64,000 bases of DNA from Strongylocentrotus purpuratus. Lineage: Eukaryota > Echinodermata > Echinoidea > Camarodonta > Strongylocentrotidae. The notes under the pieces are model-generated. The model had not been told where the DNA came from. It was given only the letters and a program-made list of their open reading frames with translations, and did not search any database. The position numbers were made by a program, and so were the translations under genes. Of the stretch, positions 1 through 13,000 are shown one piece after another. The stretch spans positions 32,163,445 through 32,227,444 of the forward strand of contig NW_022145603.1 of NCBI RefSeq assembly GCF_000002235.5. The letters run 5' to 3'. Numbering within the stretch: position 1 is the stretch's first letter; every line of letters starts with the position of its first letter.

Positions 1-29
1 AGTCTAATAATCAGTTAATATAATGCCCA

Positions 30-171
30 TTTCGTCTACTATCCATAAAGTCTAATAATTATTGATGATTATGATGTTTGATTGAATGATTATTAGACCA
101 AAAGATAAATGGTCATTAGACGAAATGATAAGTAGATTCAATTATTATTAGACCTTGTGGATAGTAGGCGG
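30..171. repeat. Short inverted-repeat (hairpin) element
   Basis: Arms 34-63 and 138-167 are imperfect reverse complements (CTACTATCCATAAAGTCTAA against its mirrored copy), with further GTCTAATAAT/ATTATTAGAC copies between. It looks like a small MITE. Related TTAGACC text appears near 52255-52290. Confidence 0.5.
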
Positions 172-368
172 TCTGTATATAGACATTGACATATATATAA
201 ATTTAATTTAATTACACATAGCATATTGAACAACATTGATAACAGATTAAAAGGCTGAGAGGCATGCACACAACTTGTAAGAGAGAGTAAAAGAGGACTG
301 AGAGTGAAAGAGACAGAAGGACAGTAGAGGTGAGGAGAAACGGGAGTGAGTCTGAAGAATGGGAAGAA

Positions 369-800
369 TATATGAAGAGCTCGGTTGCAAAAGGTACTAC
401 ATCCATTTTGATAAAAATTGATCATTAATGTGCACAAAAAAAATAAAAATGGAATTTTAAAATAAGTTCGATTCCAAAAGGTACTATATCCATTCAATCT
501 ATGAATTGTAACTTGCATACAGTATGCGCAATTTTCGGTTCCAAAAAGTACGACATCCAATTTTGGTTCCAAAAGGTACTACATCCACAAATATTTAGAA
601 AAAAGACATAAATTCATAACAAATATTTGGGTAGACTTAGATTTTTTTTAAAGTGGTATTATACTTCTATCATACAAAATTATAATCAGCCAAAGTATCA
701 TTCCAAAGTGACGTTGCTAACTATGAAAATTAAAACATCATGTTTTTCTCAGAACTGGATTTATGGATGTAGTACCTTTTGGAACCGAGCTCTTCATATA
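369..800. mobile_element. MITE with TIRs and internal sub-repeats
   Basis: TATATGAAGAGC at 369-380 mirrors GCTCTTCATATA at 789-800. The inverted match continues inward through a GGTACTACATCCA motif (about 394-406 and 764-776). The same GGTTCCAAAAGGTACTACAT motif recurs in direct orientation near 471, 537 and 562. TA on both sides fits a mariner-like target duplication. No transposase is present. Confidence 0.65.
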
Positions 801-927
801 TAGAGAAAGGGATAGAGAGCTGATGCAAAATTAATAACAGAGAAGTAGGGACGGTTGTGGAAAAGAAAGACTATCATGTAACGATAAAGGTTAATGTAGA
901 AGTGTATTCGTTTCCTTTATTCCTCAG

Positions 928-1026
928 GAGATAGGAACAGACAGTACTGATAGCGCTAGAGAAGAAAGGGTCTCACTAAGTATATGGGACTTTGCCGGAC
1001 ACGACATGTACTACACAACCCATCAG
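928..1026 (+). CDS. Gene A exon 1 in window (Roc, G3 motif)
   Basis: Acceptor TTCCTCAG, then 33 codons ending at donor GTAAAAGAG. The product contains SIWDFAGHDMYYTTHQ, the Walker-B/G3 region of Roc domains, with His in the position after DFAG where Gln is usual in small GTPases. Phase 0 at both ends. Upstream Roc sequence (P-loop) is not visible in bases 1-927. Confidence 0.87.
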
Positions 1027-4000
1027 GTAAAAGAGTACATTCTACCTTAGTGCCTTGAAAACAAATTCGTAATATATTGTTAGATTCTGGTATTTAGAAG
1101 AAGAAAAAGGAATAAAATTGTATTTACTACAGTCTCCCATACAATCATCAAATTGTTCATGTCATAAATATTTGATATTTCTCCTGTGATTTCTTTCTAA
1201 TCAACTTCAGAGTAAATATCTATTTTTAAAAAAAAATGAGAGTATTCTCCCATTGTCTCAATATAATGCTTTAGTTCAGAGCACATGGAATCATGTATTT
1301 TATGCACAACTGCTGTTGGCCTACATATTGGTTTTACCATCAGTGTTATACATGTGCATGAAAGGAGAAACCCTGACATTAAGTTTGTTTTGATAGAAGC
1401 AGAAAATGAGAGAAACGGGTCAGTAAAACACCAATTGCAAACACTACAACAAATCTCGCGAGCTCCCCTCCCACTTGCCTTGTACTAAAAAAACTTAGAT
1501 TGAGATTTTCCATGAAGACAATTTCGAATCATACATCCACCCTAAATATAATTGCACAAATGTTTGTATACAACCCCTCTATGAATCGAATATATTGTGT
1601 CACCAATAACTAAAAAATGAAGGTTTATGACATTTCCTAAAACTTTCACTATATTTTCTCTCTAATTTTTCTGTTTTTATTTGGTTTTATTAAAACCCAG
1701 CTGATATCAGGTTGGACTTCCATTTGAATGTGTGTTCCAGTCATAGGTGCACAATCTTGTCCAGGGTCAAACTGATTTCTTCTTTCGTTTATATGATATT
1801 CCAATGTAGGATAAAAGACTTGACATTAGTTAATAATCGCTGATTTCTTGCTATCTAATTAAGTGCAGAAAAGTGCTATAAACAGCAACACCTCTAGAAC
1901 TATAACTGTTAGTTTTCTTGTTTAACATAATCTAGTTCGCCTGTCATCCTAATGAAGTTATTCAGAATTGATAATATGTATGCCAGTGGTTTGTTAATCT
2001 GTATTTTATTGTAGCATAGATACTCACAAATTAATAATGGCTATTAATATGGAGCCAGAGGATCTGCATCAGTCAGTTAAATCCAGAGACTTGGTAATTT
2101 TGAAAAGTAATGCTTTGTCTTGGGTTGGATAGAGATATTGCAATTTAGAGACATTTTGCCCTCAATGCTAAATTGTACTCTTTATATTAATATATTGTTA
2201 TTGTTTTGTTTAGTTTATTTGTATTAACTGACTGCTAAGGAAATCAGATGCATGCTTGGAAGTAAGCAACCAGGGGACTTAAAGCCGCCACGGTGGCTAT
2301 AAATCATTTCCGTGGGAAATTTTTAGTGAGAATTAATACCTTACCAAAGGGCACTAGTGCATCAACTTGGTTTCAAACCTGGGACCTCTCGATTACGAGT
2401 CCATTGCCCTACCACTGAGCTATCACGCCTCCGTTTATCCCCTTCGCCTATGTCTCCGTATATAAACAGTACACGAGGTACCTATAATAATTATAGAAAT
2501 AATGGAGCATATAGAAAGAACATAGCATGGTAGTTATTAAACCCGTATGCATCATTTTTAATTTCCTTCTCCTTTAGGTGTTTCTGACATGGCGAGCCAT
2601 CTATGTGATAGTCTTTGATCTCAGTAGAAGTTTGGATTCGGTCGTTCCTCCTGAATCCAGAGACAAGTATTATGAAATGGTATTTTTTTAATTTTATTTT
2701 ATACTGATTATTTAAAAAAAGTATAAATACCATGATAGCTCTTATTGATTTCAACTCTTTGTTATTGTAACGTGTTTATTAACCGAGGGAACTTATAAAC
2801 CAAAATCAATCATCGAACATGCTGCATCAAAAACAATCTAAACTCTCAACAAAACTCAAGTAAACCAGGACAGTAGAAAACACAACCTCATACGAAGAAG
2901 GACGGAACAGAACTAACTTTAATATTCAATATTATAACATGGCTCTGAGTACAAATCAGGCATCATAACAAAATAAACCAATCAGGGGAAAGTCATGTGA
3001 TAAGAGAAACCAGTGAGGTGAACAGGCTAGATAGATCAAAGGTGAGAGGCAAAGAGAACGAATGAGAGAAGAGAAAGTGCATGTTGCTAGGGCAGGAAAA
3101 GGCAACCATGCATAGAGAATGAGAAGACAACAAAGGGAATGGGTTTGAAGGAGAGAGAGGAAAATAAGGTGTGGCAGTAGTGCAACTGAAAGACTGTGCT
3201 GTAAGAATGTGAATGAAATGGGAACATGAGCAGGGAAAATGAATATGCAAATGAAGAATGCAAATATATAAATGAATATGTAATAATGGATAAGGAAGAG
3301 ATGAGAAATTTACTAACTGAAATATAAAGACAAATTCAAACTGTTACATTATTATAAAGTCAACTACCTGTTTCCTTTGGGATTAATTGATGTGTAAATT
3401 GTTGGTACAATTAAAACAGTCATATATTAGACTTGTTTTCCCTTTGAGAGTATGGTGTGAGATTAAATAGTTGAATTTCCATCTCTGTGAAAGTCCATCT
3501 CAGTTCGAAAAAAAAATACACGTTGGCTTACTCAGTCTTCCTTCCAATCACTTCCACACTTGGGTATGTCATTTAAGCGATCAATTTATGAGAATATGAT
3601 TAACAATCATAATAGCTGGTAATGTTTTATTAATTTAAAATCAAGGAGTACTGCTATTTCTCTTAATGATTAATTAACCACCTCCTCCTGAAATCTTATC
3701 ATACACCTCAGATTTCACCCCTCATCTTTTAATGATTTATATTTCTGTTAGTATAGTATGAAGTATTTTTCCTCAATATCATATATTATATTATGAAAGT
3801 TTATAAAGAATTGCCACCCTTCAAGCTTAGTTTGTGGTGCAATCCTTCTTCAGGATTATTTTATGGTAATATTACAAAGTAAAACATAAATGTGATAATG
3901 TTTTCATTATATGATTTAATCATCATGCTGTAATCGGTTAGTTATTTTGGGATTTAATGAAGATAACACAAATGAAAATTATGTTGGATATGAGGAATGG

Positions 4001-7000
4001 GACATGTATGCGTTATCCAGTTAGAATATGTTTCTATGCGTTTTTATCATTGGCCTTGTCATAAATATAATTGTTTACATTTTTAAAACACAGGCTAAAG
4101 GAGGTGCGAAATCAGAACTGACATGTCTAGAGTTCATCAATTTCTGGTTGTGTTCCATCTTCGCCCATGCTGTGGCGCCCTCTTCGGTCAGGAATAAGGA
4201 TACGTCTAAAACCGCTCAGAAATCACCACCAATATTCATCGTTGGAACCCATCGAGAAAGTGTGCAAGGATACGCAAAAGAGAAAAGGGAAAAAGTAATG
4301 GTGTATGATATATTTTGATAATGAACTAATAAATTTGAATACCACAGGAAGCTCCTTTCAGCATCAGCTGTTCTTCCTGACGTTCTGCAATTCTTGCTAT
4401 AGCGATGTTATTGACAGCTGGGCTAGCTGTCAATAACATCGCTATACTACTGACTACTAACTACCGGCTGCCACGCCTAAAAACGAGCAAAAAATACCAT
4501 ACCCCGAGATAGACTGAAAACTTCAGTCTGTGATATCGACAGTTGTTCCGATGAGACAACATCTGGTCAGACCGACATGAATATGAGATGCTACGACTTT
4601 TTTTCTTCTTCACTCTTTACGTCTTCATATATTTCCTATGGCTCCTAAATTAACTTTCAGTTCAAGACTTTTTATCAACAGGATTCGTTGTCAGGTTGAC
4701 CAATGGCAGTATTATCAAACAATTCCCCATACCAGACGGTTCTTTCTGTCTAACCATGTGGCCATTACATTGGTCATGCGGATTCAGTAAGGAGTCAGTA
4801 TGGCAGTAAACTTGGGCTATGGCATTAGAACAGCTTTACTAGATATAAACTAACTTTGCAAAATTTTCAAAAGTTCACCTTGATATAATTTTGGTGTTAT
4901 TAAAGAGATGGAGTAGTGAAAATTTGAGCAATATTTGATTAAAAGGAAATAAAGTAAAACGAATATTTATTTGATATGTACAATTTTGTTTAGTCATACG
5001 TGCACCCTAGATGTAATCATTACAAATACATTGTTACACAGCCTCATTGCTTTCATTCATGAAATTGGCACTACCAAGTAAATGGGAGAGGACCTCAAAA
5101 GATAATAAGTCACATCGGCATGTATACCCGTCTTAATAAAACGATGTAGTGCCTTTAAAAATATTGGCATAGGATTCAGGCTCCATGTTGACTTCTGTAA
5201 GAGTAATACTTTATAAATATTTATATTTACATTTTTTGTTGTTGCATAGATTATCATGTTTAATATTACGACTGAGACGTGTATTTTATGTTCAGTTCAC
5301 CTCATTTGTCTTCTAGATTGGCTCTGCCTTTGGGAAGATCCGTGAATCCATCATGAGGAGACCGTTTGAATGCCATGTGGTCCCCAAGTATTATGCCATT
5401 GAAAACAGCTTAGAGGACAAAGACGAAGAGGTACATCATAAATAATCATCAACTCTCAAAATTTATAGTAACCCTGTAGCAAAATAATATTCCTGATTAT
5501 CTATCCAATCCAGTTACATCCAATACAAAAAGAAAAGTGGCTTTTCCTTGTAGTTACAAAGTGCTGCACAATTTGATCCAAATTTTTGGACCGCTTCAAA
5601 AATATTATATCACTTCAAAAATTTAAGCTAATGCAGTCCATTGTTCTGTAACAAAATACAATCTACACTTTGTTTCTTAGCTTGAATGAAATGTGATTGA
5701 TTTTTAGACTCATTTTTATTTGTTTGTCTAAAATATTGTCCCGATTTGTTAAACTATTGCATAAATTAAGATGCTCTTTCAAACACAAAGAGCTGGCATA
5801 CCCATCTGCTAATATCTGACTTGTAACACATATTATAAAATCTGCTCACTCTAAGACGTGATGTTTATTCCGTTTGACATGAAATCCCAATGTTTTGTGG
5901 TAATAATCCTAAAATATTTCCTCGCCCAAAGAATCATATGATTCTATGTTAATTCCCGAAATACTTTCAATTTCATGCTAATTCCCAAGAAGTTATTCAG
6001 AACAATAATATTTCATTCATTTTAATCTACTGCTAATGAACAAATTATACAATTTAGGTAGTACATGTACTTACACTGACATTGATTTTCATCCACTGTG
6101 CTTGACGAAAATCAATTATAGGTATTTAATAATAAAATCAACTGGCATTGATTTAGATTGTAGTTATTCTTCTTAGAAAACTTGACACAAGCTTCATGCT
6201 TTAATTACATTTAGTAATAATACAACTAAACAAATGCATTTGTTTATATTCTTTGTGGAATTCTTTGTGGAAGATAAATATCACTTCTTGTATTACCCAT
6301 TGTCAATTCTTCTCCACATTTATGTGCTACATCTGTGCAATTATTCCCTCTCTTACTATAAAGTGATATTTGTGTGCAGTAAGTTTAATATTCCTAAACA
6401 TGCTCAATTAACTTTATCGTCTAATGTTTAATGACATTGCCTTAATCGTTTTGATAACTATTTATCCACATCTTCGATACATTTTTCTATTTTTTTGTTT
6501 AATACTGTTGTGTGATGTTACCATTGTTATTTTGTGATATTGCTTTGGTATTTTGATGTTTTTAGTATGATGTAAGTATCTGTTTACTTTTTAAAATAGA
6601 CAATATTTGCTTTGAGCTACATGTCACGTTTTGTTTAACCAACCAATACTTACTTTCCTTTGAAGCTGGTCGAATTGAGGGAACATATTGAGAAAGTAGC
6701 GATGGAAGAGCCTTACATGGGAGAAGAGATTCCACTGAGATGGCTCTTATTTGAGGATACTTTAGCTGCAGATAAAGCCAATTACATTTCATTAGATCAG
6801 GTAGGACTGCAACGTTCATTCTTGCCATTTTCAAGTAATTTAAATTAATATGTACTGTAGTGGAATAAAAATAGTGAGCAATTGTTTATATTTGAAATCC
6901 TTTTTTTTCTTCCCATTTTTATGTAATGAATGTTTTAGCAAACATTTATATGTATGTATTTTAATTTAAAGCAAATTTAAGTTTAGTCCTTATTTCATTT

Positions 7001-10000
7001 CTTCACAGCTACGTACAACTCTCCTGGTATTGTTGGGAATATATGATGCTATATTATTTAAATGCATCGATGATACCTTTTAATTTTGTAAACGGCCCAA
7101 ATTATACCCGTCTTAATAAAACGATGTAGTGCCTTTGAAAATATTGGCATAGGATTTCGGGCTCCATGTTGCCTTCTGTAAGAGTAATACTTTATAAATA
7201 TTTATATTATGTATATGCTTTGTGTAAATTAAATGTAATGTTACTGTTATAAAAAAAAAAAAATTGATAGATACTACCCTAACCCTAACCCTTACCCTAT
7301 TTTTGAAGCCATTTTTATAAATTCTCCCAGACCAAGGAACTGACGCTGCCATTCGGGATGGAATCAGAGGGTGAACTTCTCACGATGCTGACCTTCTACC
7401 ACGACCTGGGTTACATAGTCTACTACGGAGGCATTGAAGACCAGCAGTCTCTCCTACGAGACATAGTGATCCTGAATCCTCAGTGGCTAATTGATGTCTT
7501 CAAGCAGATCATAACCATCCTGGATCCTGCAGAGATGGTTAGAGACCTCCTTCTCCTTTACAATCTCATTTATGTATGCTGCGGTAAGCTGCAGCAGTTT
7601 TGTTTAATATACACAATGAATGGGAAGTGGGAATTACAAACTAACCTTGAACCTTGAAGAATTACTCTCCCAAAGCGTGAACGCTGTCCTGGAGAGGGCT
7701 ATGCTGTGTTGTGTGCTGTTGGTGATGTGCTGTTGGTGAAGTGATGGTGGTTGTTCTCCGTGCACTATATACAATGTGCAGGGTGCAGTGTGCAGGTGGT
7801 GCAGGTGTGTCCCTTGTTACAACATCTTCAGGGGCAGGGGCGGCGCCATAGTCTGTATGGTGGGTAGTGCCGCTCCCCAAAAGCCAAGAATTGTATTTCC
7901 AGTGACAGCGTTGCTTGGGAAAGTGTTCCAGACACGGACTGCTCTGGGGAAACATGATGTACATGTAGCAGTTAACTCGGCAAAATGGTTGGGTGAATCT
8001 GAAGTTGTGGCTTTGATGTTGTGCTTTTTGCGGTCTGGTGATGCCTGTGATGAGTCGGATGTCAGGAGGCAAGGAGATCTGGACAAGTTTGTGGTGTACT
8101 TTGAAGAGCATCTCGCATTGATTGAGCAAGCGGCGGTGTTGTAGCGTGTCCCAGCCAAGAGATGACAGCATGGTGCTGACACTAGATTCTCTTCTATAGT
8201 TTTGTCTCTGTATGCTTTCTATGAGTTTGATCTCCTTCTGGGTGTGTGGATTCCATGCACTTGAGGCATATTCCAACTGGGGTCGTACAAGCTGCTTGTA
8301 TGCAATGTCCTTGACTTTCTGCTCACATTTCCCAAGGGCTCGACGTACAACTCCCAAGAGTTATTGCAGCTTTCGCTTGGATCTTCTGTGCATGGGTGTT
8401 CCAGCTCAGATTGTTTGCCACTGTGACTCCGAGGTATTATAGGAAGTAGCTTTGGGAACTGCTTTCCCATTGATGTTGAAGTTAAAGGTCAAGGGATGCC
8501 GCTTCAAAAAGATGCACATGTGGGCACATTTCTTCACATTGAATGACATATCCCAAAGGTCTGCCCATTCTGCCAGTGTGGAAAGATCCTGCTGTAAGGC
8601 TATGTGGTCATCTCTTGTGTGGATACTGCGGTACAAGACACAATCATCAGCAAAGAGTCTTATTGATGATGATACGTCTTCACATATGTCATTGATGTAC
8701 ACAAGAAACAAGGCCAGACCAAGGACCGATCCCTAAGGGACCCCAGAGATGACATCCGTTGATGGCGATGAGGCTCTATTTACTGACACAGTTTCAGATC
8801 GGCCAGTCATGAAGCCATGAATCCAATTGATAGTTGATCCATGGATTCCGTAGAACTTCAGCTTGTGAACTAGCTTTCGATGTGACACCTTGTCAAATGC
8901 CTTGCTGAAATCAAGGAAGATCGTGTCAGTTTGGTGCTGCTGGTTGATGTTGCTAGCCCAATCATTAACGGCTTCCACAAGCTGGGTTTCACAGGAACGC
9001 CCTTGTCGAAATCCGTGTTGATTGGGAGTGATGATGTCACTTTTTTGCCAGAAAGTTGGACATGTGGCTCAGAATGATGTGCTCAAGGATCGTGCAGTAG
9101 ATGCATGTGAGGGACACAGGTCTGTAGTTAAATGGGTCACTTTTGTCTCCTGATTTGTAGATGCTTGCCACTTTGGCTCTCAGCCAATCCTATGGTAGGA
9201 CTCCATTATCGTACGACTGTTGGTAGAGGTGCGTACTACAGAGGTCCTATGCAGTCTGTCCTACGAGACATCGTAGGAGATGTGGCTAATTGATGTCTTC
9301 AAGCAGGTCATTATCATCTTGGGTTCTGCAGAAAAAGGAAGTAACCTTCTCTATTCAAACGAATATTGTGGATTTACATAGAGCTTAATACATCAACAAT
9401 GTCTCTACTAGCTTTACATATGTATCATTTCCCCCGTCATCGGATTCAGACAGAATGTATCTATGTGTTAACAAATAGAAAATTAGAAGTACAGTACACT
9501 TACAAGGTAAACTGCAGCACTATGACCTATGTAACCAAAAAATGTTGTAAAGAAGTCTCTTGAGAGACAGAGTTTTAGAGTATCGATACAATTGTTAAAG
9601 GGATAGTTGAGTTCTGTTTTCAGACTGCAAATGCCTTCAAAGTGTATGGTTATTGCTCTTATTCTTATCTATGACATTTCTAGTGCCCGTTTAGAACCTA
9701 AAATTGCTATGAACGGGTAATTTTAGATCCCAAAATGTGTGAATTTAGCCAATATGATCATACCAATTCAGCTCCACTTTAAAAAAAAAACATGGTGACC
9801 GTTAATTAACTATTTAATTAAAAATAAGAATACATGGGCCGGCTGGTTATACTTAATATAAGCAACACGAAAATGCCAACAACAAAGCTAATATCGGCAT
9901 TGGCTGAAATACGACATAAAAGCACGAAATTGTTATATTTATGGATATTTCAGCCGTTTCTGAACCTATTTTGATCAAACAAAGATGATTTTGTCATTTA

Positions 10001-13000
10001 AATATTATGTTCTTTCAAATTTGACACTTATTTTTTCATTATCTCACAAAAAAATTGTGTGTAGCGCCCTCTGCAACAGAACTCAACTATCCCCTTAAGA
10101 CATATTTTTTTAATGATATTTAGGTAACAAAGCTCTCACTTTACCATGTAGTAATGGTTTACAATCTATACTCCTATGTCCAGTTGTTCCAACTGCCATT
10201 AAAATTACATTGTGTTTTAATTCCAGGAAGGGATCGTAAGTGATGCGTGGACCACTCTTGAGAAGGATGGTATCTTAGAGGATAGGTTGATTCAGCATAT
10301 GTGGCAAGGCTTCTTGGAGCAGAAGGAGGCCTTAGTCAAGCTCATGGCCAAGTTTGATCTCATCTGTGAGGCTCCGGCAGAACGACACCAGCAAGAGCAA
10401 CAGGATGGAGTAGACACTGAGGTAACTCTCCAGCTAAATGGTGCTCCGACCCGTGCTCCTGCAGCAATGCCCCATATTCTGTCAAAAGTATAGGGTTAGG
10501 GTTATGGTTGTAATTGGGTTTTCGGTTTAGGATTAAGGCTAAGGTTTATTGTCTGGTCCAGTGCTGAAGTTAGGCATTCGGTTAGGGTAGGAAATTACCA
10601 TGAAACAATTATCGCAGGAACTAAACATCATGTTTGAAGTAAGCCTCAAATATTTTCACTATAAATATACGGACAATAAAGGAGCAAAACAAGGGCCTTT
10701 TCCCAGCTTTTGTATAGGTATGCTGCAAAAAATTGACACAGGGTTGAAAATGGGTTCATAATGTCCAAATGTTAAATGTGCTTAATTTGGATACCATAAT
10801 TTGTTTATATCTTTTCATACAAGTTCCTTTCAAAATGCTGTTTTGTGCTGTGAAATGTAGGGACTAAGTAAAGTTTTTAAAGCTTTTACAAATGATACCA
10901 AAATGTCTATTTCTAAAATTTGGAAGCGAAATTGCTCAATAGGTCGACGTTGTTGTGAAACTTACCATAATTTAGTGGGAGGAGTAGGATGTGTGAAATG
11001 ACATGATGAGTGAAACATGAATTACTTTTTGTTTCCCATAGATTTCACAAAATATTTTTTTCTGTATCAATGTATATTTTGTTTTGTATTTATGGTTTAA
11101 GTTATTGGATATGTTTTGATATTTTAGGTATCAAATGAAGCACAGAAGGTGGTAAGGAAGCGCTATTACGTTCCTTCCAGGCTGACGTCCCGTTGCTCCC
11201 CAGAAGAGATTGCGCAGATCACGTCATCTACATACTTTTATGTGGACTTCAGGGGCTTCTTACCAGGTGAGGATGAGTTCATCATCTGTTTACATCCAGG
11301 GAGGTGTTAACACGTGTAATGTATCATACCGTTAATGACCTCCTTGCTCAAAAGAGACTAAATGGCAATCTAATTGCAACACGGTTAGTATGTAGTCAAA
11401 CATGTCTAGGTGGTTACCTCTCTTTAGATGACACCTGTCTAGATGGCCATGCATTTTGTCTCCCTTGAGAAAATGGTGTGTGTCTAGAAAGACCACCTGT
11501 TTACAGTGACCACTAGTTGCTCTATTTTCCTTGAGTGGCCTCAACAGACAAGTTTGACTGACCTTTATAGGTTCTTGCCAAGGATGACCCATGTATCCAA
11601 AGCAAACAAAAAGTTTGTTGTTGTATCATATTGGTCTACAATATTGTTTTTTTTTATTTGCTCTAATGGTAATGATAATATCAATATTGGATAATATCAG
11701 AATGAACAAATCCACCATGCAAGGTGCTCTAATATTACACCAGCTCTTCTGAGGTACTGGTTGTAGGTTGCTCCCAGCAAATCAAGAAATTCGTTCCTGA
11801 AGGTACCCATTTAACACCTGTGTGGAGAGTGGCAAATGCAGATTAATGTCTTGTCAACGGACGTGTCAGGGCGGTCAAACGTACAAACCTCTAAACATAG
11901 TGCTATATTGATAGTCGGAGTTGGTCCGACTTGTTAGAAACTAATGTTTTGTTTCTCAGAAAAACAGAATTATCTTGAAGTATTATTGCAGCTGTTGTAT
12001 CTTTTTGAGCTGGCTTTAAAAACCCGTAACTACCCATAATCTGTTGGTCATCCCTGTTGTTTGCCATTTTCACAGATGGGCTGTTTCATCGGTTGATGGC
12101 GAGAGCAGTCAGATGGATGGATGAAAGAGATGGACAACCAGTGAATCTTTTCTATCGTCACATCAGTCTAATGGTCGATGAAGAGCATCATGCCTTAATA
12201 GAGATGTTACCCCCTCATGAAGCAACTATCAAGGTCTGAGTCAAGTGTCAGCGACCATTTTTATTTTTTTATCATGGGGGAGATATTGAATTGTAGGTAA
12301 AATTTTGGAGGCCGAGCTTCGGATCCCTTCATAGGCAATGAATAGCCTCCGCCAGGCAATGTTATAGTCATTCTCCTGAAGACGATCAGATCGTACTGTC
12401 GATACGTAGAGAACCAAGAGCTCTCTAGAGCTCTTATTTCTTTGAAAGAATTGCATTGTGTAACCCTGAAAACTTAACCTATAAATCAGTATCAGGATCT
12501 GGTTCTGAGTACTCCAAGCGGAACCTTATAATATCGCGACTTCGGTATTTTTTAATTGGTTTAAGTATATATACATCCATAGCTGATAAGTGTATTTAAA
12601 GGAGCTACACAAAGAAAATTCACTAACAACTGATAATTAGAACAAATGACATATGGATGGAAAGATTTTCTCTTGAAAAACATGAATAATTTTCTGATAA
12701 ATCATATAGATACCATGGAAAGGCGTAAAATGCAATTTTTCAAGACCCTTCTTAGACCCCCAAGCGCCCCCGAACGTAAGCCAAACACACAAGCGTAGCA
12801 AGCTCTGAATAGTGACGTCATACACTGGACAAACAGCTCAGTACCGGCCGTCTACCGGAGTCGCGCGTGTATTAGTCTGCAGCTAGCCAGCCGTGTCCCG
12901 TGTGTGACGTCACAAATATTGACGCTCTACAAAGGACCGCTGAAGGCAGAAAATCTGGATCTCGAAACTAACATTTTTGAGAGTTGATTACTGCGGGCCC

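Larger units (their letters stand above)
1..927. other. Left-edge intron or flank of gene A
   Basis: No exon of gene A could be recognised here. The stretch is AT-rich and holds an inverted-repeat element (about 30-171) and a TIR element (369-800). Confidence 0.5.

Noticed and set aside
138..572. 144-codon minus-strand ORF
   Set aside because: Crosses the hairpin element and the MITE, with low-complexity Leu/Ser/Phe content and no domain.
2369..2432. Functional tRNA gene on the minus strand
   Set aside because: Boxes A and B are present, but the anticodon stem does not pair and a SINE-like body follows.
7007..7024. Possible 18-base micro-exon between gene A exons 5 and 6
   Set aside because: A TTCACAG acceptor and a GTATTG donor are present, but exons 5 and 6 already join in phase with natural COR sequence, so no extra exon is needed.
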